DNA from: Membranipora membranacea
Taxonomy: Eukaryota; Bryozoa; Gymnolaemata; Cheilostomatida; Membraniporidae
Direction: 5' to 3'
Assembly: GCA_914767715.1 (NCBI GenBank)
Contig: OU612065.1
Span: forward strand, 28,458,001-28,522,000
Length of the DNA: 64,000 bases
Part shown: positions 13,301-25,900 of the stretch, in pieces
Layout: the number at the start of each line of letters is the position of its first letter
Numbering within the stretch: position 1 is the first letter of the stretch
Position numbers and translations under genes: made by a program
Notes under the pieces: generated by a model
The model's input: only the letters and a program-made list of their open reading frames with translations
Databases searched by the model: none
What the model was told of the DNA's origin: nothing

Positions 13301-15483
13301 ATATGACGTTCACTGTGATGTGTACATCATCACACTGCTAACCATAGAGTTGATAAGAACCAAGCTTCTAATCGTTTTCTTTCCTTATATCGCTATCATT
13401 GAACTGCCGACCAATAACGGGGGAGGGAGAGAGCTCATTGTTATAACGTTGCTGGGCACAACCCCTGATTCAATTGTTCGCATTTATTTTCATCCATTCC
13501 AGTTTCAAACGGACGTCATCTCACTGATAGCACTATCTCAGTAATAACCCATGAACATTGTGATATAATGATATCACAGGGTCAAACTGCTCCTGGTTAT
13601 ATATAACCACCATACCACATCAATATTGTGACTCAGGAAAATAACAAGCCAAATAATGACACCCTGCAGGGCACCTGTTTACCTCACTTACGTAGTATTA
13701 TTTGTAGTGAGTATTATGAGCTCAAAAAGGGTGTAGGCCGACTATCTCAATCACCTTATCATTATACCATCTTGAGATAGAAATTACTGGTTATTCATAC
13801 TGTTATGTACTTATAGCGGTGTGTTTTTTTGCGGAGGTGAAACCGTTCCGTTCGAGTGCTAATAATCCAGACTACACCTTGCAATTAGTGATGAAAATGA
13901 GGCCCAATTGACGTCAAAAAATTTGATTAGTCCTTTACCCGGTCAACAACCACTATGTCTGGCTATGAGTTGTGTATCCGAGCAAGGAGTTAGTGTCTCT
14001 AACTCCTTGATCTGAGGCAAACCTATTTTTAGCTTCCTTAGATCCGCCCAGCCTGAATTGCGTGCCTTGGTGTGACTGGCACCATAGAAGTTTGCAGCAC
14101 CGACGCTTGTAGAAATCAAACTAATAACTTGGAAAACCCCAACATTGATTTCAATCTGTTTCTGTCTTGGCTATTGTGATGGCTATACACTGATTTTGCT
14201 GGCGCCCAGATTTCCAGCATAATCAAAAAATAGGGTATAACACAATATGGTAAAGTTATTCCATAAACGATCTCTACAAGGTCTCTGTGAAGATTAGTAT
14301 ATTATTTTGTTATATTATATTATATTGTACGTTATCATACAAGTTCTCTAACATATTTTGAGAAATGAGATGTGAATCATTGAGTGTAGTTTTTTTTTCT
14401 TCTAATATTTTATACTTTGTTACAGGCGTATAGTTGACCATGTTGAGATGCTAACATCCTCTGATCAGGTGGCTGAGTTTATACGACAGCTGAAGGAGAG
14501 ATTCTGGCCATCAGGTCTCCCAGCTGAGCCTACAGTTATCAGAGATAAACAGACAAGGCTCAGAACGGGCGTCATCTGCAAAGCTAAGATGTTAGGGTCC
14601 GTCCCAGGTAAGTTATATCAAATCTCAACTGATTTCATATGGCTGAGCTGGTACCGTATTTTAAATGGTTAAATATTTAGAATAAATGATTTAGGTAGCT
14701 CTATTATAATCATAGAAGGCGGAGCGTCCTACACCCATATTTATCAAGCATTTGAGCTAATTGCACCGTGGGTATTCTAATGGCAGTAGAAATTGGTAAC
14801 ATGGGATACACACTGCTTTTATCCATCCACAACAGACTTCCAGCCCGAGAGCAAAAGTTATTTACTTGGGAGAGGGAGAATAGTGAGAGATACTGACTAT
14901 TTTCCTCTTCTTCTCACTATCACTATCACTATGACCTGGTCAGAGCTTAGTTATTCCTTCCTTTTGGCGATGTATTTTCTTGGTGGCAGTTTTGGCGAGA
15001 GGCTTTTCCTCATTTAGAAGAAAAATTCCAGATTCTTATCATTGGGAACAACTGCTGTCTAATTTCCTTACTCCTACTTGGAAAATAGTGTAGAGCATCA
15101 CTACATAGCCCGCGACTCATTGTCAACTGGAGCCACATAGTTTAATATATGTGTCACAGCTTAGACATTTCTTCCTTTTTAGCGGTTTGGCTATCAAAGC
15201 TTTTCTTTAGTCAGAAAAAAACATTCCAGATTTTTATCATTTTCTTTACTTGACAGATGAGTTGAGACATATGATTGGCACAGAGACAACCCGAGCAGGT
15301 GTTCTAAGGATCTTTACCATGTGTCAGCATAAGAGACTTAATAAAAGGCTCATATATGTCATACTTGAGGGTGTACTACAAACTCTCTTCCCTCAAAGTC
15401 AATTTGATAAACGATTCAGACAAATTCATACGAAATCACAGCGCGGCCGTGCAGACTCCTCTCTGAGTCAAGCTGATGTCTGA
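1320..15483 (+). CDS. SNX13: Sorting nexin 13 (PXA-RGS-PX-Nexin_C protein)
   Basis: The protein is a membrane-anchored sorting nexin of the SNX13/14/19/25 group; the family acts at endosome/ER-lipid droplet contacts. Exons: 1320-1390, 1464-1563, 1899-2122, 2430-2569, 2936-3046, 3707-3879, 4298-4439, 4712-4824, 5371-5449, 5799-5854, 6395-6604, 6996-7113, 7538-7618, 8953-9107, 9440-9544, 9849-9959, 10495-10614, 11103-11177, 12656-12801, 14426-14607, 15257-15483. All junctions are GT-AG, phases agree, and the sum is 2739 nt (912 codons plus TGA). Order: hydrophobic N-terminus (exons 1-2), PXA (residues about 65-280, with RLTGA and SDPDY..Q..IWM), RGS (about 345-500), PX (about 535-655, with RRYSDFYDLY and a PGKR..FNNM segment), Nexin_C (about 740-890, with LLDEVFDL..NQWLRR). 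These motifs follow vertebrate SNX13, which is about 957-968 aa, so roughly 20-25 N-terminal residues are missing. The first donor (GTTATT at 1391) is weak. Large introns carry several MITEs. Confidence 0.93.
2803..2867. repeat. Imperfect hairpin in SNX13 intron
   Basis: Arms 2803-2828 and 2842-2867 are near-perfect reverse complements (26 bp, few mismatches) around a (TA)n core. This is probably a small palindromic MITE or cruciform-forming TA tract. It lies between the SNX13 exons at 2430-2569 and 2936-3046. Confidence 0.6.
4948..5080. mobile_element. Palindromic MITE, hAT-like target duplication
   Basis: This 133-bp element folds on itself: the left arm (CTAGACC... TTTGCCTGCATTC) is the reverse complement, with mismatches, of the right arm (GAATGCAGGCAAA... 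TTCTAG). It is flanked on both sides by GGTAAAA (4941-4947 and 5081-5087), or GGGTAAAA if the boundary shifts by one. A 7-8 bp target-site duplication is typical of hAT elements. It has no coding capacity. A related copy lies at about 12850-12958 in another SNX13 intron. Confidence 0.75.
5197..5222. repeat. Short perfect hairpin
   Basis: AAGCCTTGTA (5197-5206) is mirrored by TACAAGGCTT (5213-5222) across a 6-nt loop, within an SNX13 intron. No function can be assigned. Confidence 0.55.
9729..9765. mobile_element. Minimal hairpin MITE, copy 1
   Basis: A perfect 17-bp inverted repeat with a 3-nt loop: CTAGCCTGTCTTGACAA (9729-9745) and its exact reverse complement (9749-9765). The arm core (AGCCTGTCTTGACAAGC) recurs at four other places in the window, so this is a repeat family rather than a chance palindrome. 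It sits in the SNX13 intron between exons 9440-9544 and 9849-9959. Confidence 0.7.
11613..11658. repeat. (AATACC)n microsatellite
   Basis: About seven to eight tandem copies of the hexamer AATACC, in an SNX13 intron. Confidence 0.9.
11940..12331. mobile_element. PIF/Harbinger-like MITE
   Basis: This 392-bp element has terminal inverted repeats of about 25 bp: the left end reads TGGCTGGTGCACATTGTCCC and the right end is its reverse complement with one mismatch in that stretch. TAA flanks both sides (11937-11939 and 12332-12334), a 3-bp TWA duplication as made by PIF/Harbinger transposases. The interior has many copies of TCTGGGA/TCCCAGA in both orientations and a perfect 21-bp inner inverted repeat (12023-12043 against 12081-12101). 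There is no plausible transposase frame, so it is non-autonomous. It lies inside the SNX13 intron 11178-12655. Confidence 0.82.
12850..12958. mobile_element. Palindromic MITE, second copy of the 4948-5080 family
   Basis: The left arm (TTTGATCCAATTTGCCTGCA and following GTTGCTTCC) matches the reverse complement of the right arm of the element at 4948-5080. The central CCACTG.TCACGCC block is also shared. The right arm is more diverged and no clear target duplication remains, so this copy looks older. It lies in the SNX13 intron 12802-14425. Confidence 0.65.
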
Positions 15484-17816
15484 TGTACTAGTGCCAGCCT
15501 TGTCATTTAACCAGATTTATTCCACATATTATTGAAAACATGATACATAGATGTGATGACATAGGAAAAGCATTCACATCAGAATACAGTCAGAAATCAA
15601 TAGAGAGTTTGATTAATTGGTTACCATTTACACAGTGTTTGATCGACAAATACCTCTTCAGCTACTTGCATTGGTCATGGAAGTGTTATTTCCTGCTCAC
15701 ATCCCATTGAGATAAGTTTTTCACCCTCAAAAGATGATTCATGAACCTTCAGTATAATAGCTTCCTTTCTCTCCAAGTAATCGAGCTAGTGTAATTATAG
15801 GGAGGGGGACCAAAGTGAGGCTATATCTGCTTCAAAAGACAATAGCTGCGTGACTAAAACTATCAGCTGGTGAAGCTGACCGCTGAGTCAGCTTACATTC
15901 CGCCGGTCATACTGTTAGTCAGGTTAGTCAGGGTGTGGTACCTGGTGTATAATCGCCTGATAATCTCGAGAAATTATCCACAGAAATCATGGGATCTACT
16001 ATCTGCTATCAAACACACATAGAGTAAAATAGCAAAAATTTAAAAAGTATAACGAGTGAGAAATAATGAACAAAATCTTTTTTTTTAAATCGGTTTCTGC
16101 ATAAACTCATAAAATGATTTAAAAATCAACTATAATGGTGAAGCAGTATATCAGATAGTCGGTGACTTGTGTGGCGACCGCTTGATTGGTGGTCTGTTAA
16201 CATACAGGTCGCACTGGGGTCGAGACACATTCAGATTGGTCATCGTGTAGCTACCAACCTCCCAAGCAGACAGGAGGGCCCTCCTGTTTTTTTCTTTGGG
16301 AGATTTTGGGGACGAAATCAGCGCCTTGCACGTGTTTTTTGCACACACCAGGAGAATTGCTCACAAAGACATTGTAAACTTATCAATTAAATTAGAAACA
16401 CTCCTTTAACTACGCCTACACATCAAATAATTGCCGTGGTAACAGATACCTAGTACAATATTCTATTCTCTTTTTATCTTCTTCATTATTGATATTAAAC
16501 ATTGGGCGTATCAGAAATATTATTTGCACTTGAGGCGCGACTTGCAATCATACCACACATTTTTCTTGTTTCAATCTACGATAAGATGGCTCTTATCATT
16601 CCATTGCAGCTCAGAACGATGGTAAGTTTACACAGCTAATGGAAAAAGAGATATAGTCCGCTTGTTGACTAAAATCATCATACCATTGAGAAATCCCCAC
16701 ATGCCATTTGATAAGACAATTTATTGAGGAATATGATAAACTATCAGCATTTGTTTTCATCGTAGGGATGTTGTGATTCGAAGCTTTGAAGTCCCGATTT
16801 GTGAATGCACTTAAGAGTTATGCCGGTGAGTTCAAACCTGATCACACTATTTTTATCAACCGTCCATTCCATCACAAGATCAGTGGGCTGCATCCAAGTT
16901 GAACTGTGTTCACGTTATATTTGAAGGTTGCAGACATTGATAGATGATGTGTATAGTTACTATTTATTTAAGGTCTTCTCGTTTGCGAGCTGTAGGTGGA
17001 TTGATGATGACGGTCCTGGGAGTGAACTCTTATCAGGTGTTATCTAGGAATGTCAAACAGCCACGTCAACTAGATGGCAATAAACGCGAGACCTTGAGCC
17101 AGTAAATGTTGAGGTATACTAATGAATTTGTATCCGGCAGCTTCCATGATATTTTGCTGCCATTCTTTTCCACCATCATCAGCAAAATGATGGTAAATTG
17201 AGACTATTTGGGGGGGGGGAGACATGACAGAAATTTTGCAATTTTTTTCCAGAGGCTAAGTAATCGACAATCAACAAAATGTCCCTGAAAACCAAAAGGC
17301 ATATACAGTTTATATTTCCAGGGGTGAGCATGGACCCTATATGTTCTTGGGCTACACTTGTATTTGGATACGGAAGAATTTAGCTATTTACAGATGTTAC
17401 CTTATCAGACTAGTGGTTCTTGGTCAAGTACTGGATATACGGATATCTATATATGTTATTATGACATAATGAGATTAGATGTCGAATCGTCTTATAACCA
17501 TCGCATCTATCAACTACCACACATAACAGTAATAACATAGCAGTGACACCCCCAAACTCATTTTCACCATCGTACGCCAATTGGTGCTATGATTTACAGC
17601 TCAATCATAGATCTCCCTAAATTATAACCATAAAATGATTGTTCATTTCAGAGTAGACATTGGACGAGGCGTGTTGCATGTGGCTGTGGCTCGGATATTT
17701 GTCTGAAATCTCTCTCTGTGCCATACATTTTCTTGAGGCGAAAGGAAACATCAGAATTTTTGTTAGAAAAAAGTCCTTGAAGCACAAGTATTATATTTTT
17801 TTCTCTGTTACCTCAG
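15484..17816. other. Intergenic region, SNX13 to CLCA locus
   Basis: No supportable gene. An 18-bp perfect palindrome (ACAGGAGGGCCCTCCTGT, 16270-16287) lies within a longer imperfect inverted repeat. The overlapping open frames there on both strands (16151-16390) are low-complexity by-products of the palindrome. The SNX13 3' UTR lies at the left, but I see no clear AATAAA close to the stop. A good splice acceptor ends at 17816 (long pyrimidine tract, then CAG), directly before the orphan CLCA exon. Confidence 0.45.
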
Positions 17817-17833
17817 GAATAATTGCTTTAAAT

Positions 17834-18013
17834 ATGATGAGTATGGCATTGTGGCGGAGTTCTGTATTACTCACTGTACTTTTCATGTCTGGATATTATT
17901 GTCACCCTGAAGATCAATCTAAGATTGTTCTGGAGAACAATGGTTATCGTGGTATACTTGTCAGCATTTCTGATTCGCTAACGGAAGACCTTGACCTTTT
18001 GGAGAGGATAAAG
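17834..18013 (+). CDS. Orphan CLCA-type first exon (signal peptide exon)
   Basis: From ATG at 17834 (alternatives 17837, 17843) to a GTATGT donor at 18014, phase 0. It codes for a signal peptide followed by a CLCA-type N-terminus. From the Gln after the signal peptide to the donor, 18 of 33 residues equal the first exon of the CLCA gene at 19996, and both end in Ile-Lys at a phase-0 donor. A strong acceptor at 17816 suggests an upstream untranslated exon and a coding exon of 17817-18013. I find no second CLCA exon between 18014 and 19995. It is therefore either an alternative first exon that splices to the CLCA exon at 21182 (the phase fits) or a relic of a deleted tandem paralogue. The frame and donor are intact, which slightly favours use. 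Confidence 0.65.
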
Positions 18014-19899
18014 GTATGTTACATGTACCGCTTTTAGTATGACTTGTTGAGCATTGATATATTATTCTAATTGATTGGCCTGCTATTTGGAAATAATTTT
18101 ACGATCAAAACAAGCTTCAACTTAGGTAAACTGTGGAGCAAAATTTTGCATCAATTCAAATTGCGTTTTTCATCAAATCAGCAAAAAATTTAGCCTTTTC
18201 CGATTTTTTTTAGATCAATTTTATCACACCAGTCAATGCCACTGAATTAGGCTTTTTGACACAGTGGTGTCTATAAAATGAGGGAGCCAGGCGCCTGTAA
18301 ATAGATCCCAAAACAATGCGCAAATATGTACTCGAAATTATGGTGACATGGTTTATTTATTAGACATTGGTGCTGGAAAGTAGACCAATTGTCTCACTTA
18401 CACTTTGAATCTGTTAACATTGTAATCACTGAAGAGTATATTTCTAGCTTCTGCTTATTTCAGTTTACCCACAATGTGATTTCAAAGCAGATAAAGGTTT
18501 CATCCTATGTGTAAAAACCCAATATCCTAGAATAGAAAATATGACTTGTGACCGTATCAGAGCAAGGCTATCCAGGGCCGTGAAAATCCTCCACTGTCGA
18601 GTAAAAAAGTTGATGGATTTATGGCTGCATGTTGTGGAGCGATGTCCAAACATGTGGTGGCAGGCCTTGATAAACTAAGAATGTCATGACAATGCTCAGA
18701 CTGATAAAACACAGAATGATAATTAGTAGCTTGGCTCTAATAGGCCTACAGCTGATTCATCGGTAAAAGTTTGGCTACTTTCGGATTCACCTGATGCTTG
18801 TGCCAAAATAGTTTGTCATCTTGTCAAGTTAAAAATGGATGAGCTTACTTTCTGATAGTATCTCCGGGTTTTAGAAACTCTACAGACTTAATTGTTGCAG
18901 TGTCCATCAAAAGTGCAGTACAATTTGGTCATTTGGCAAAGGCATACATGTAGCTTGTTTTGGAACTTTTTCTGGGGATTATTGAATCCAAGATTATTTG
19001 TTGTTATTTTTCACCACCCTATCATACAATCTGCATCAAGAGTTGCCCTTCCCCTCCGCTGATGTGCTGATAAAGAGCTGAGCTACACAACATGAGGGCA
19101 AAATCGGTCGAGCTTGATCTCATTGATTTCAGTGCAACGGAATAAAAAATGATAAAAAGATCAGTATAATTATTTAAAGAATGACTTGATTTGACGAGTG
19201 ACAAAACTCTGTTTTCCTCCATTTACTCAAATTGTATTGACCCACAATGGCCATTATAGACTCAATTTGTGAAAATTTACAAGGCTTGTGTTCCCTCTCT
19301 TTACTGGCTGTTTACAACTTGTTTGCACATGTTCCTTTAAAAAAAGAATGGCAAAATATAAAAAATATCAGACTAGCTCTAGCTGTGGTTCGGAACGCAA
19401 AACAACATCACTAGTATTGCCAGCCCTGGGGAAAAGGTAACAGGTGATTTGGCAATAGGTAGGCAGATGTCACTGTCACACTGACATTTCAGTGCGTCCT
19501 GTTTGTACTTCTATTTCTGTCCTGTTAAATTTTAGATGACCATTTTTTAGTCATTTGTCAAAATTATAAAGGCTCAAACAGATTGGTTTTGGTTGCAATG
19601 GTAGCATCATTACATCAGCTTGTTTTTGGTGCAATTTTGATCACCGGTAAACAAGTTCGTAAAACAATTTATATACAATATAATTTGGAGGGCAAATATT
19701 TTTACTTTGTTTTTATCATGATATCTAAATTATATTGGTTGATATGTTTATTAACCTGAGAAGTAAAAGTTCATAAAGCGAGTCATCGTCAGGCTTAGAA
19801 AACCACTTAGAAAACCACTTACAGATAAGGCTAGGAACTCAAGGTTCAAAAGTCAACAGCTACACAGCATCATACTTAATGATCTCAATTATGATATTA
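18014..19899. other. Intergenic or alternative-first-exon intron
   Basis: AT-rich sequence without a supportable gene. If the exon at 17817-18013 is used with the downstream CLCA gene, this is intron. A short tandem duplication (TTAGAAAACCAC, twice) lies at about 19795-19820. The open frames on the minus strand at 18465-18653 and 19022-19222 show no family features. Confidence 0.4.
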
Positions 19900-19906
19900 T
19901 ATAAAA
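19900..19906 (+). promoter_or_regulatory. Candidate TATA box of the CLCA gene
   Basis: TATAAAA about 90 bp upstream of the CLCA start codon at 19996. The spacing would put transcription start near 19930 and give a 5' UTR of about 65 nt. The match rests on a short motif in AT-rich DNA, so it is tentative. Confidence 0.35.
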
Positions 19907-19995
19907 CAACAGGTCAATTGATCCTCACAATTACTTGGTCGCTGATAGCCAAGCATTGAGAAAGTATTCGACTGAAGCCTCTCTTAGGATAACAA

Positions 19996-22900
19996 ATGGC
20001 TCGTATTGTCCCACTCTTGGGGCTGGCTTTTGTGGTTTTAGTTCTCAGTGGAAATAATTTAGTATCGTCACAGTCTCAAGCTAATATCAAACTAGAAAAT
20101 AACAGATATACTGGACTTCTGGTAGCGATCTCTGATACAATACCTTATGATCCAACACTGCTCGATAAAATTAAGGTAAAATGTGAACTCGATAATTCAT
20201 GTAATAATATTACTAGTAAATTTACTTCTGATTATATTAAAAGGTCAGATTTAGTAGAATTATAACATGTAAGCAAGTATGGCCTACACACAATTGGTGC
20301 CAAGTATCCACATCTTAAATCATACATTAAACATTTATTTAAACATAATCAAATACGTTCAAATAACCCAAACAAAGACAACATCATGATAGAAGTATTT
20401 TTTGAAAAAAAATCTGTATGTTAGGCAGACTGTTTTTTGCCAATTATTATGGTAACATTATTATCACTGGAATTCGAAAAGAACTTTAATTAGACATCTT
20501 ATTAGCTCATTTAACAGGCTAGCCTGTTATCAGACAATGTAATTCAGCTATGCTATAGGTCATTGTAGACACTAGTCCAGGGTTAGTTTAAGTGCCAGGA
20601 GAGCTGGTTGTAGCATCTCATTATCCCGCCACAGTTTAAGCGCTTAAATTGGTCCAGGGCTGGTTGTCCGAGTTGTTCGAATTGCTAGTCGGTCACAGTT
20701 TACATAGATGTTCGATTTTTAGAAATGGTTTCTTGATTGCCCATGCCTGATGTCAAACACCTCCGGTCAATAACACATTAGTGTTTGATTGCGCTCACTA
20801 TCCACCAACACAACTACGCGGGCATTGTAGAAAACTCTAAATATCAGGATGTCACCAACAACTTATTCTAGTCTAGTCTGCACCTCTACATCAGAATGTG
20901 GCTTTAGACAGGCTGCAGTACTAAAATGTTTTGATTTTGTGAACTTTTGGAAATATTGATTTTATACTCAAACTTTAGCTGTAGGCATCATTATGTTTGA
21001 AATTTGATTGATAAAAAGAAGTTGTTAGATTATTATTCCTGATTCAGCAATACCTCTTTTTATTGTTCTAATTTCTAATTATTCTGTGTAACACAATGCT
21101 GGAACGTGGTTGAATTTTATTTCACGGGCAATTTGGAGATGCATCTACAGTAAGCCATTCAGTTTCATCTTATTTTTGTAGAGTCTTTTCAATGAAGCTT
21201 CAGCGACCCTGTTCAAGGCCACAGGATTTAGAGCATATTTCAAAGATGTGACGATCCTAGTGCCTACAAACTGGACAGTACCAGGAGCTCAGCCCGCCAC
21301 GACAGAGTCCTTCGATAAGGTAACTATTTTATCTTAAATTGTCAACGCATGTCGGACCAAGAAATCACGGCATGTTACCCATTATATTTTTGGAAAGGCT
21401 GCATATGCTATTTAATACACTATTTATGTTATTTTTGCCTGATTGATGATGTAAGATGAAACTTTCACAGCTGAGCTGCCGAATGTGAAAATGTTGAATA
21501 GGCCTAAACAGAATTCTATTTGCAATTATGTCATTTTTACTTTTCTACTTGTGCCGTATATTCTATTTATCCATGCTGTTTGACTCCCACTTCCAAATAA
21601 TTCGCTGACAGTATTGGGTCTTTGGCAGCATAACGGACGTGCTCTTCTTTGTATATACAAAAGCAAGAGACTGCCAAATGAGTGAGTCAGTATGGTTTAG
21701 TTTTTTGAGGTTCAGTCCTGTGATCAAGCGATCGGGAAATCAACTGACTTTGAAACGATGTTGATGTCTCCTCAGGCACTGTAAATATTTTGTTGATAGG
21801 CTAACATAAGAATAGACAGCCCTTCTAGTCAGTATGGAGATAACCCCTGGGTGAGCCAGTCTGGTGGATGTGGAGTACCTGGAGACTTCATGCATATAAC
21901 ACCAAAGTTTGTCGTCGATAAAATCAACTCTGTCAGAAAATGGGGTCCGCTTGGTGAGGAATAGGATAATCAAATTTGATTTATCGAGCTTGTTCATTTC
22001 ATTTGAATTTCTGTGTGTATAAAATTGTAGGCACATGAGTTCTCCCAAAATATTAGCCTGCTTAGCAGGGCTCCTGTTTGAGCTCCGAGTTATCCTTTTG
22101 CTCAAGATAGTTCCACAGTCTATTCGCCTTGCTTCCATATATATGAAATGTAAAGCTTGTAGGAGTTTATGATAAGGCAGATCTGGCTATTCTTGTCTCC
22201 CAGCTGACCTTGGCTGTCATGCCTTATCATATTTAAGTTTGGGATGAGAACCTAAGATTTCAGCCCACACAAATACATCTGATATGTCTATTATTATGGT
22301 CTTTTATGAGTTTGTTTTGTGCGCAATCTCTGCAAAGCTTTACGCTTGTTGCCAGCTATCTGGCAGCTTATTTACCACCCAGCACTAAGCTGATTGCCTT
22401 ACTTTATGGATCATTGTTGTTATCATTAGTTAGGTAACTTCATGTTTTTTTGGTTGAAATTCGGGCAATGCAACTTGTCCAAGGTCCTGTTGCAAGACAT
22501 GTTTGCGAGTTCCTGCAATGAAATATGTGTATAATGAATGACATCTCGAGGTGCTAGTTTGATAATAGTCCTTTAGAGAAATTGACAGTTAATTTCTTGA
22601 CTTTTCAGCTAAGGTATTTGTACATGAATGGGGACACCTGAGGTGGGGACTTTTTGATGAGTACCCAATTGGTAGCGACACGACAGAACACTTCTATAAT
22701 TCCCCGACCACAAACACCCTAGAAGCTTCCAGATGTAATATCGACGTTAAGGGACGTCTGAGACACAGGAGGACCGGAGCTAACTGTAAAGTAGACCCAG
22801 CTACGTCTCTTCCTGAGGCCGACTGTCGATATTATCCTAACAAAGATCAGACGAAAGCTCTCGCTTCTCTTATGTACTATCACTTCCTGCCATCTGTAAG

Positions 22901-25900
22901 TATGTGTAGTCAATAGAGCGACCGTGATTCGACACGACTGCTTGTTATGTGTCCAGATTATGAATATTATTGGCTAGCATTATTTTCCAAAGTAAATTTA
23001 TTTCCTTTATATACCGAGGTACCTTCTTTTAGTACAAATTCTTGTTTCTACTAATATTTCCTGTTTGTGTATTTGCACACACATTGTTGTACCCTGTATC
23101 TTATACACCGGCGTCTAGAAGCTATTCTGAGACCGATCAATATCCATTTCCTAACAAACCCTTTTTTCTGTAGGTAGAGGCATTTTGTGATGATGATGAT
23201 TTAGGAGCCAGTACTGTACACAACTATGAGGCTCCGAGTCTACATAACAGACTGTGTTCTGGTCGTTCCTCCTGGGGTGTGATGAAGGAACATCCTGACT
23301 TCAAAAATGGTGAGCACATGTAAATGTATATAAATATAGCTTATATTGATACTTACATTTTGCGCTTTTATATTTAGATCTGAACCATGTAAGTTGTGTT
23401 TATTTAAAGACTACCCGAAGACCAATGGGTATTATAGTCAGGTAGTTTTGTTGAGTTTTTTTACCATGCAACTCTGACAAAACTTTATCATAAGTAACTG
23501 CCTGTTATAACATGCAATGGGTTTTTGGTAGCCTTTAAAATCTGAAATCTTAAAAGTGTAGTCATGATTTAAGTTGTTACTGTGCTCTATTTTCACAGCT
23601 AATGATGCCCTAGACAACCCAAATATCGACACTAATGTAACATTCAAAATAGTACAGAGGAAGGAGAGCAGAGTAGTTGTCGTTATGGACGTCTCCGGTA
23701 GTATGGTGAGTTGTCCATACCTGAAAACTTTAGTTTCTCTGCTCCGAACTACTCAACAGCCTTATATATTACTGAAATGAGCTGCATTGTGATATGCTGT
23801 AGCCAGATATAAGCTTATGATGCATGACAGTTTTTTATTTGTTGACATCCTGGACTTTGTTTGTTAGTTTTTTCTGCCGAAGAAAGTTTACGGTCATGGT
23901 CTGCCCAATCAATTAAAAACTAAGCATAAAATACATTAACTGAATATACACAAGTGGTATGGTATTAGTCATTCTATTGGTATAGTATTGTTTTTAGTCA
24001 CTATACTAAGACTGTAGTGAACTAATATGAAAATGACTTTATCATGAATAAAATTGTACCATGATGTTGTCAAACTCTTACAATACATCAAGTTAAGGTA
24101 GTAAACATTCATAGTGTTGAAAGATTCTTACACACCAAAAACCACACGTCTAATAGTGTGGCACTTGCCCTCTTTTTTACCATACTAAGGATAACATTTA
24201 ATCAATACTTTCATTTTTCAGGCTGTTGATCGTAACTTTGTAAAGCTGAACTCTGCTGTGAGGCGTTATCTGTTATATACAGTACCTGATGGCGCAGAGG
24301 TAGGATTGGTAAAATACAGTAGTGAGGCAAAAGATATCAGCGCAGGAATGCAGCCCGTCAACAATCAAGCAGACCGTGATTTCCTGGCTAACAGAGTTCC
24401 GCTTGAGAAAAGAGGAGGTACTGCCATTGGAAAAGGACTCAAAAGAGCTGAGTTGGTGAGCACCAATGAATATAATATTTATTTATTTAATGACGTTTTC
24501 TTAAAGTTTATAATTAAATAAAGTTAAAAACAACTGGTTGACCTCAATATACATTTTGAATTGTGATCTTATTGTTGAAAATTCCATCCTTGTAGTCAAA
24601 CAACTAGAACAATTAAACCTAAATATTTGTCGCCACAACATTATAATATTTTGTTTTTTGTATAATTAGATGCTTGAAGCTAATGGTAAAAGTACAGTTG
24701 GTAGCCGGATTGTTCTGGTCACAGATGGAGCGGAGACAGTTGCACCTTGGGTTATTGATGTACAGCCCAATCTGATGAGTAAGGGAATTACAGTCGACTC
24801 CATCCTCATCACAGCGAATGCCTCAAATGCCATCATCTCGCTTGCTGCAAATACAGGTAAATTTCTATTTTTTTTCATAGAATATTGTTTTGCCCATCCA
24901 CTTATCAAATTATCATGAACTATGCGGTGTTCACAGTGGCTCAATAAGCTCCGCTGTCCATATAACGAGAAACAACTTAAGAATTGTACCGTTTAATGTT
25001 TGTAAAACTTGTTTTCCTGTTATTTTTCGTTATTTTTGTAGGTGGGTTTTCATTCTACACGTCAGGTGACAGCCAATCAACAAGTCTTGATGACGCCTTC
25101 ACGACATCAGAGAGATCCAGAATGAACGATCCCAGGAATATCCCAGTCACTGTAAGTCTGGGTAACGTCTGTATCAGGCATAATGTTGAGTTGAGTTGTC
25201 CAGGTTGTCATCATATATATATATATACTTTTATTGTCATATAATCAACCAGGGGAGGTAATTGATATAAGAGGTAAAATTAAGACGTTATGCTGGCCTT
25301 ATTTACACATCATGATTTCTGTCTGGACCTGATACACTTCTTGTTTTGTAAACGACCTGACCTTCCTGGAAATTCCAGACAGTTGTATCACGGGATCAAC
25401 AGCATTGTATCTTGCTCTTCACACACTTTAAATTGCATTACCTAACCCAACACATATATGAGAACATGATACAGGATTAATAGAGAGAGTTTTTTCTTGT
25501 TATAGCTCCAGAGTAAGGTTGTTACAGTAGAAGCCAACGTCACGTCGTGTTATGATGTGATGATAGATAGTGCTCTCGGACGTAATACCATGTTCACCTT
25601 TAGCTGGACTGCAGAAAACAATCCTCTCGCTATCACCATAAAAAACAATAACGAAGAAATGAACGCAAACAACACGAATAGTACCGCTGCTTACAGATGT
25701 GATGGCCAGTGTGATGTAGGTACATTTAAAGTCAGATGTTCAAATATTTCATACACCAGCTCTTAACATTAAACAATCAAGATGGAATATGTTAACAGGC
25801 CGATGCAAATGCCTCCTTTCATAGTCACCATCCATCTCATCGATAGTGGTTTGCCTGGACTGCAAACATGAAAGGTCATTTGTATACCTGTGTAAATAAG

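Noticed and set aside
16151-16390. Opposed open frames on both strands
   Set aside because: They arise from a palindromic region; neither has recognisable motifs or splice support.
21740-22138. Minus-strand frame of 132 codons
   Set aside because: It is antisense to the CLCA exon at 21800-21953, shows no domain features, and the + strand exon is securely supported by homology and phase.
24666-24944. Minus-strand frame of 92 codons
   Set aside because: Shadow of the CLCA VWA exon 24670-24856 on the + strand.
25716-25721. CLCA donor one codon later (GTACAT at 25720)
   Set aside because: It would put the next exon (26118) out of frame; GTAGGT at 25716 keeps the Thr-Gly-Lys-Trp-Thr segment typical of the family.
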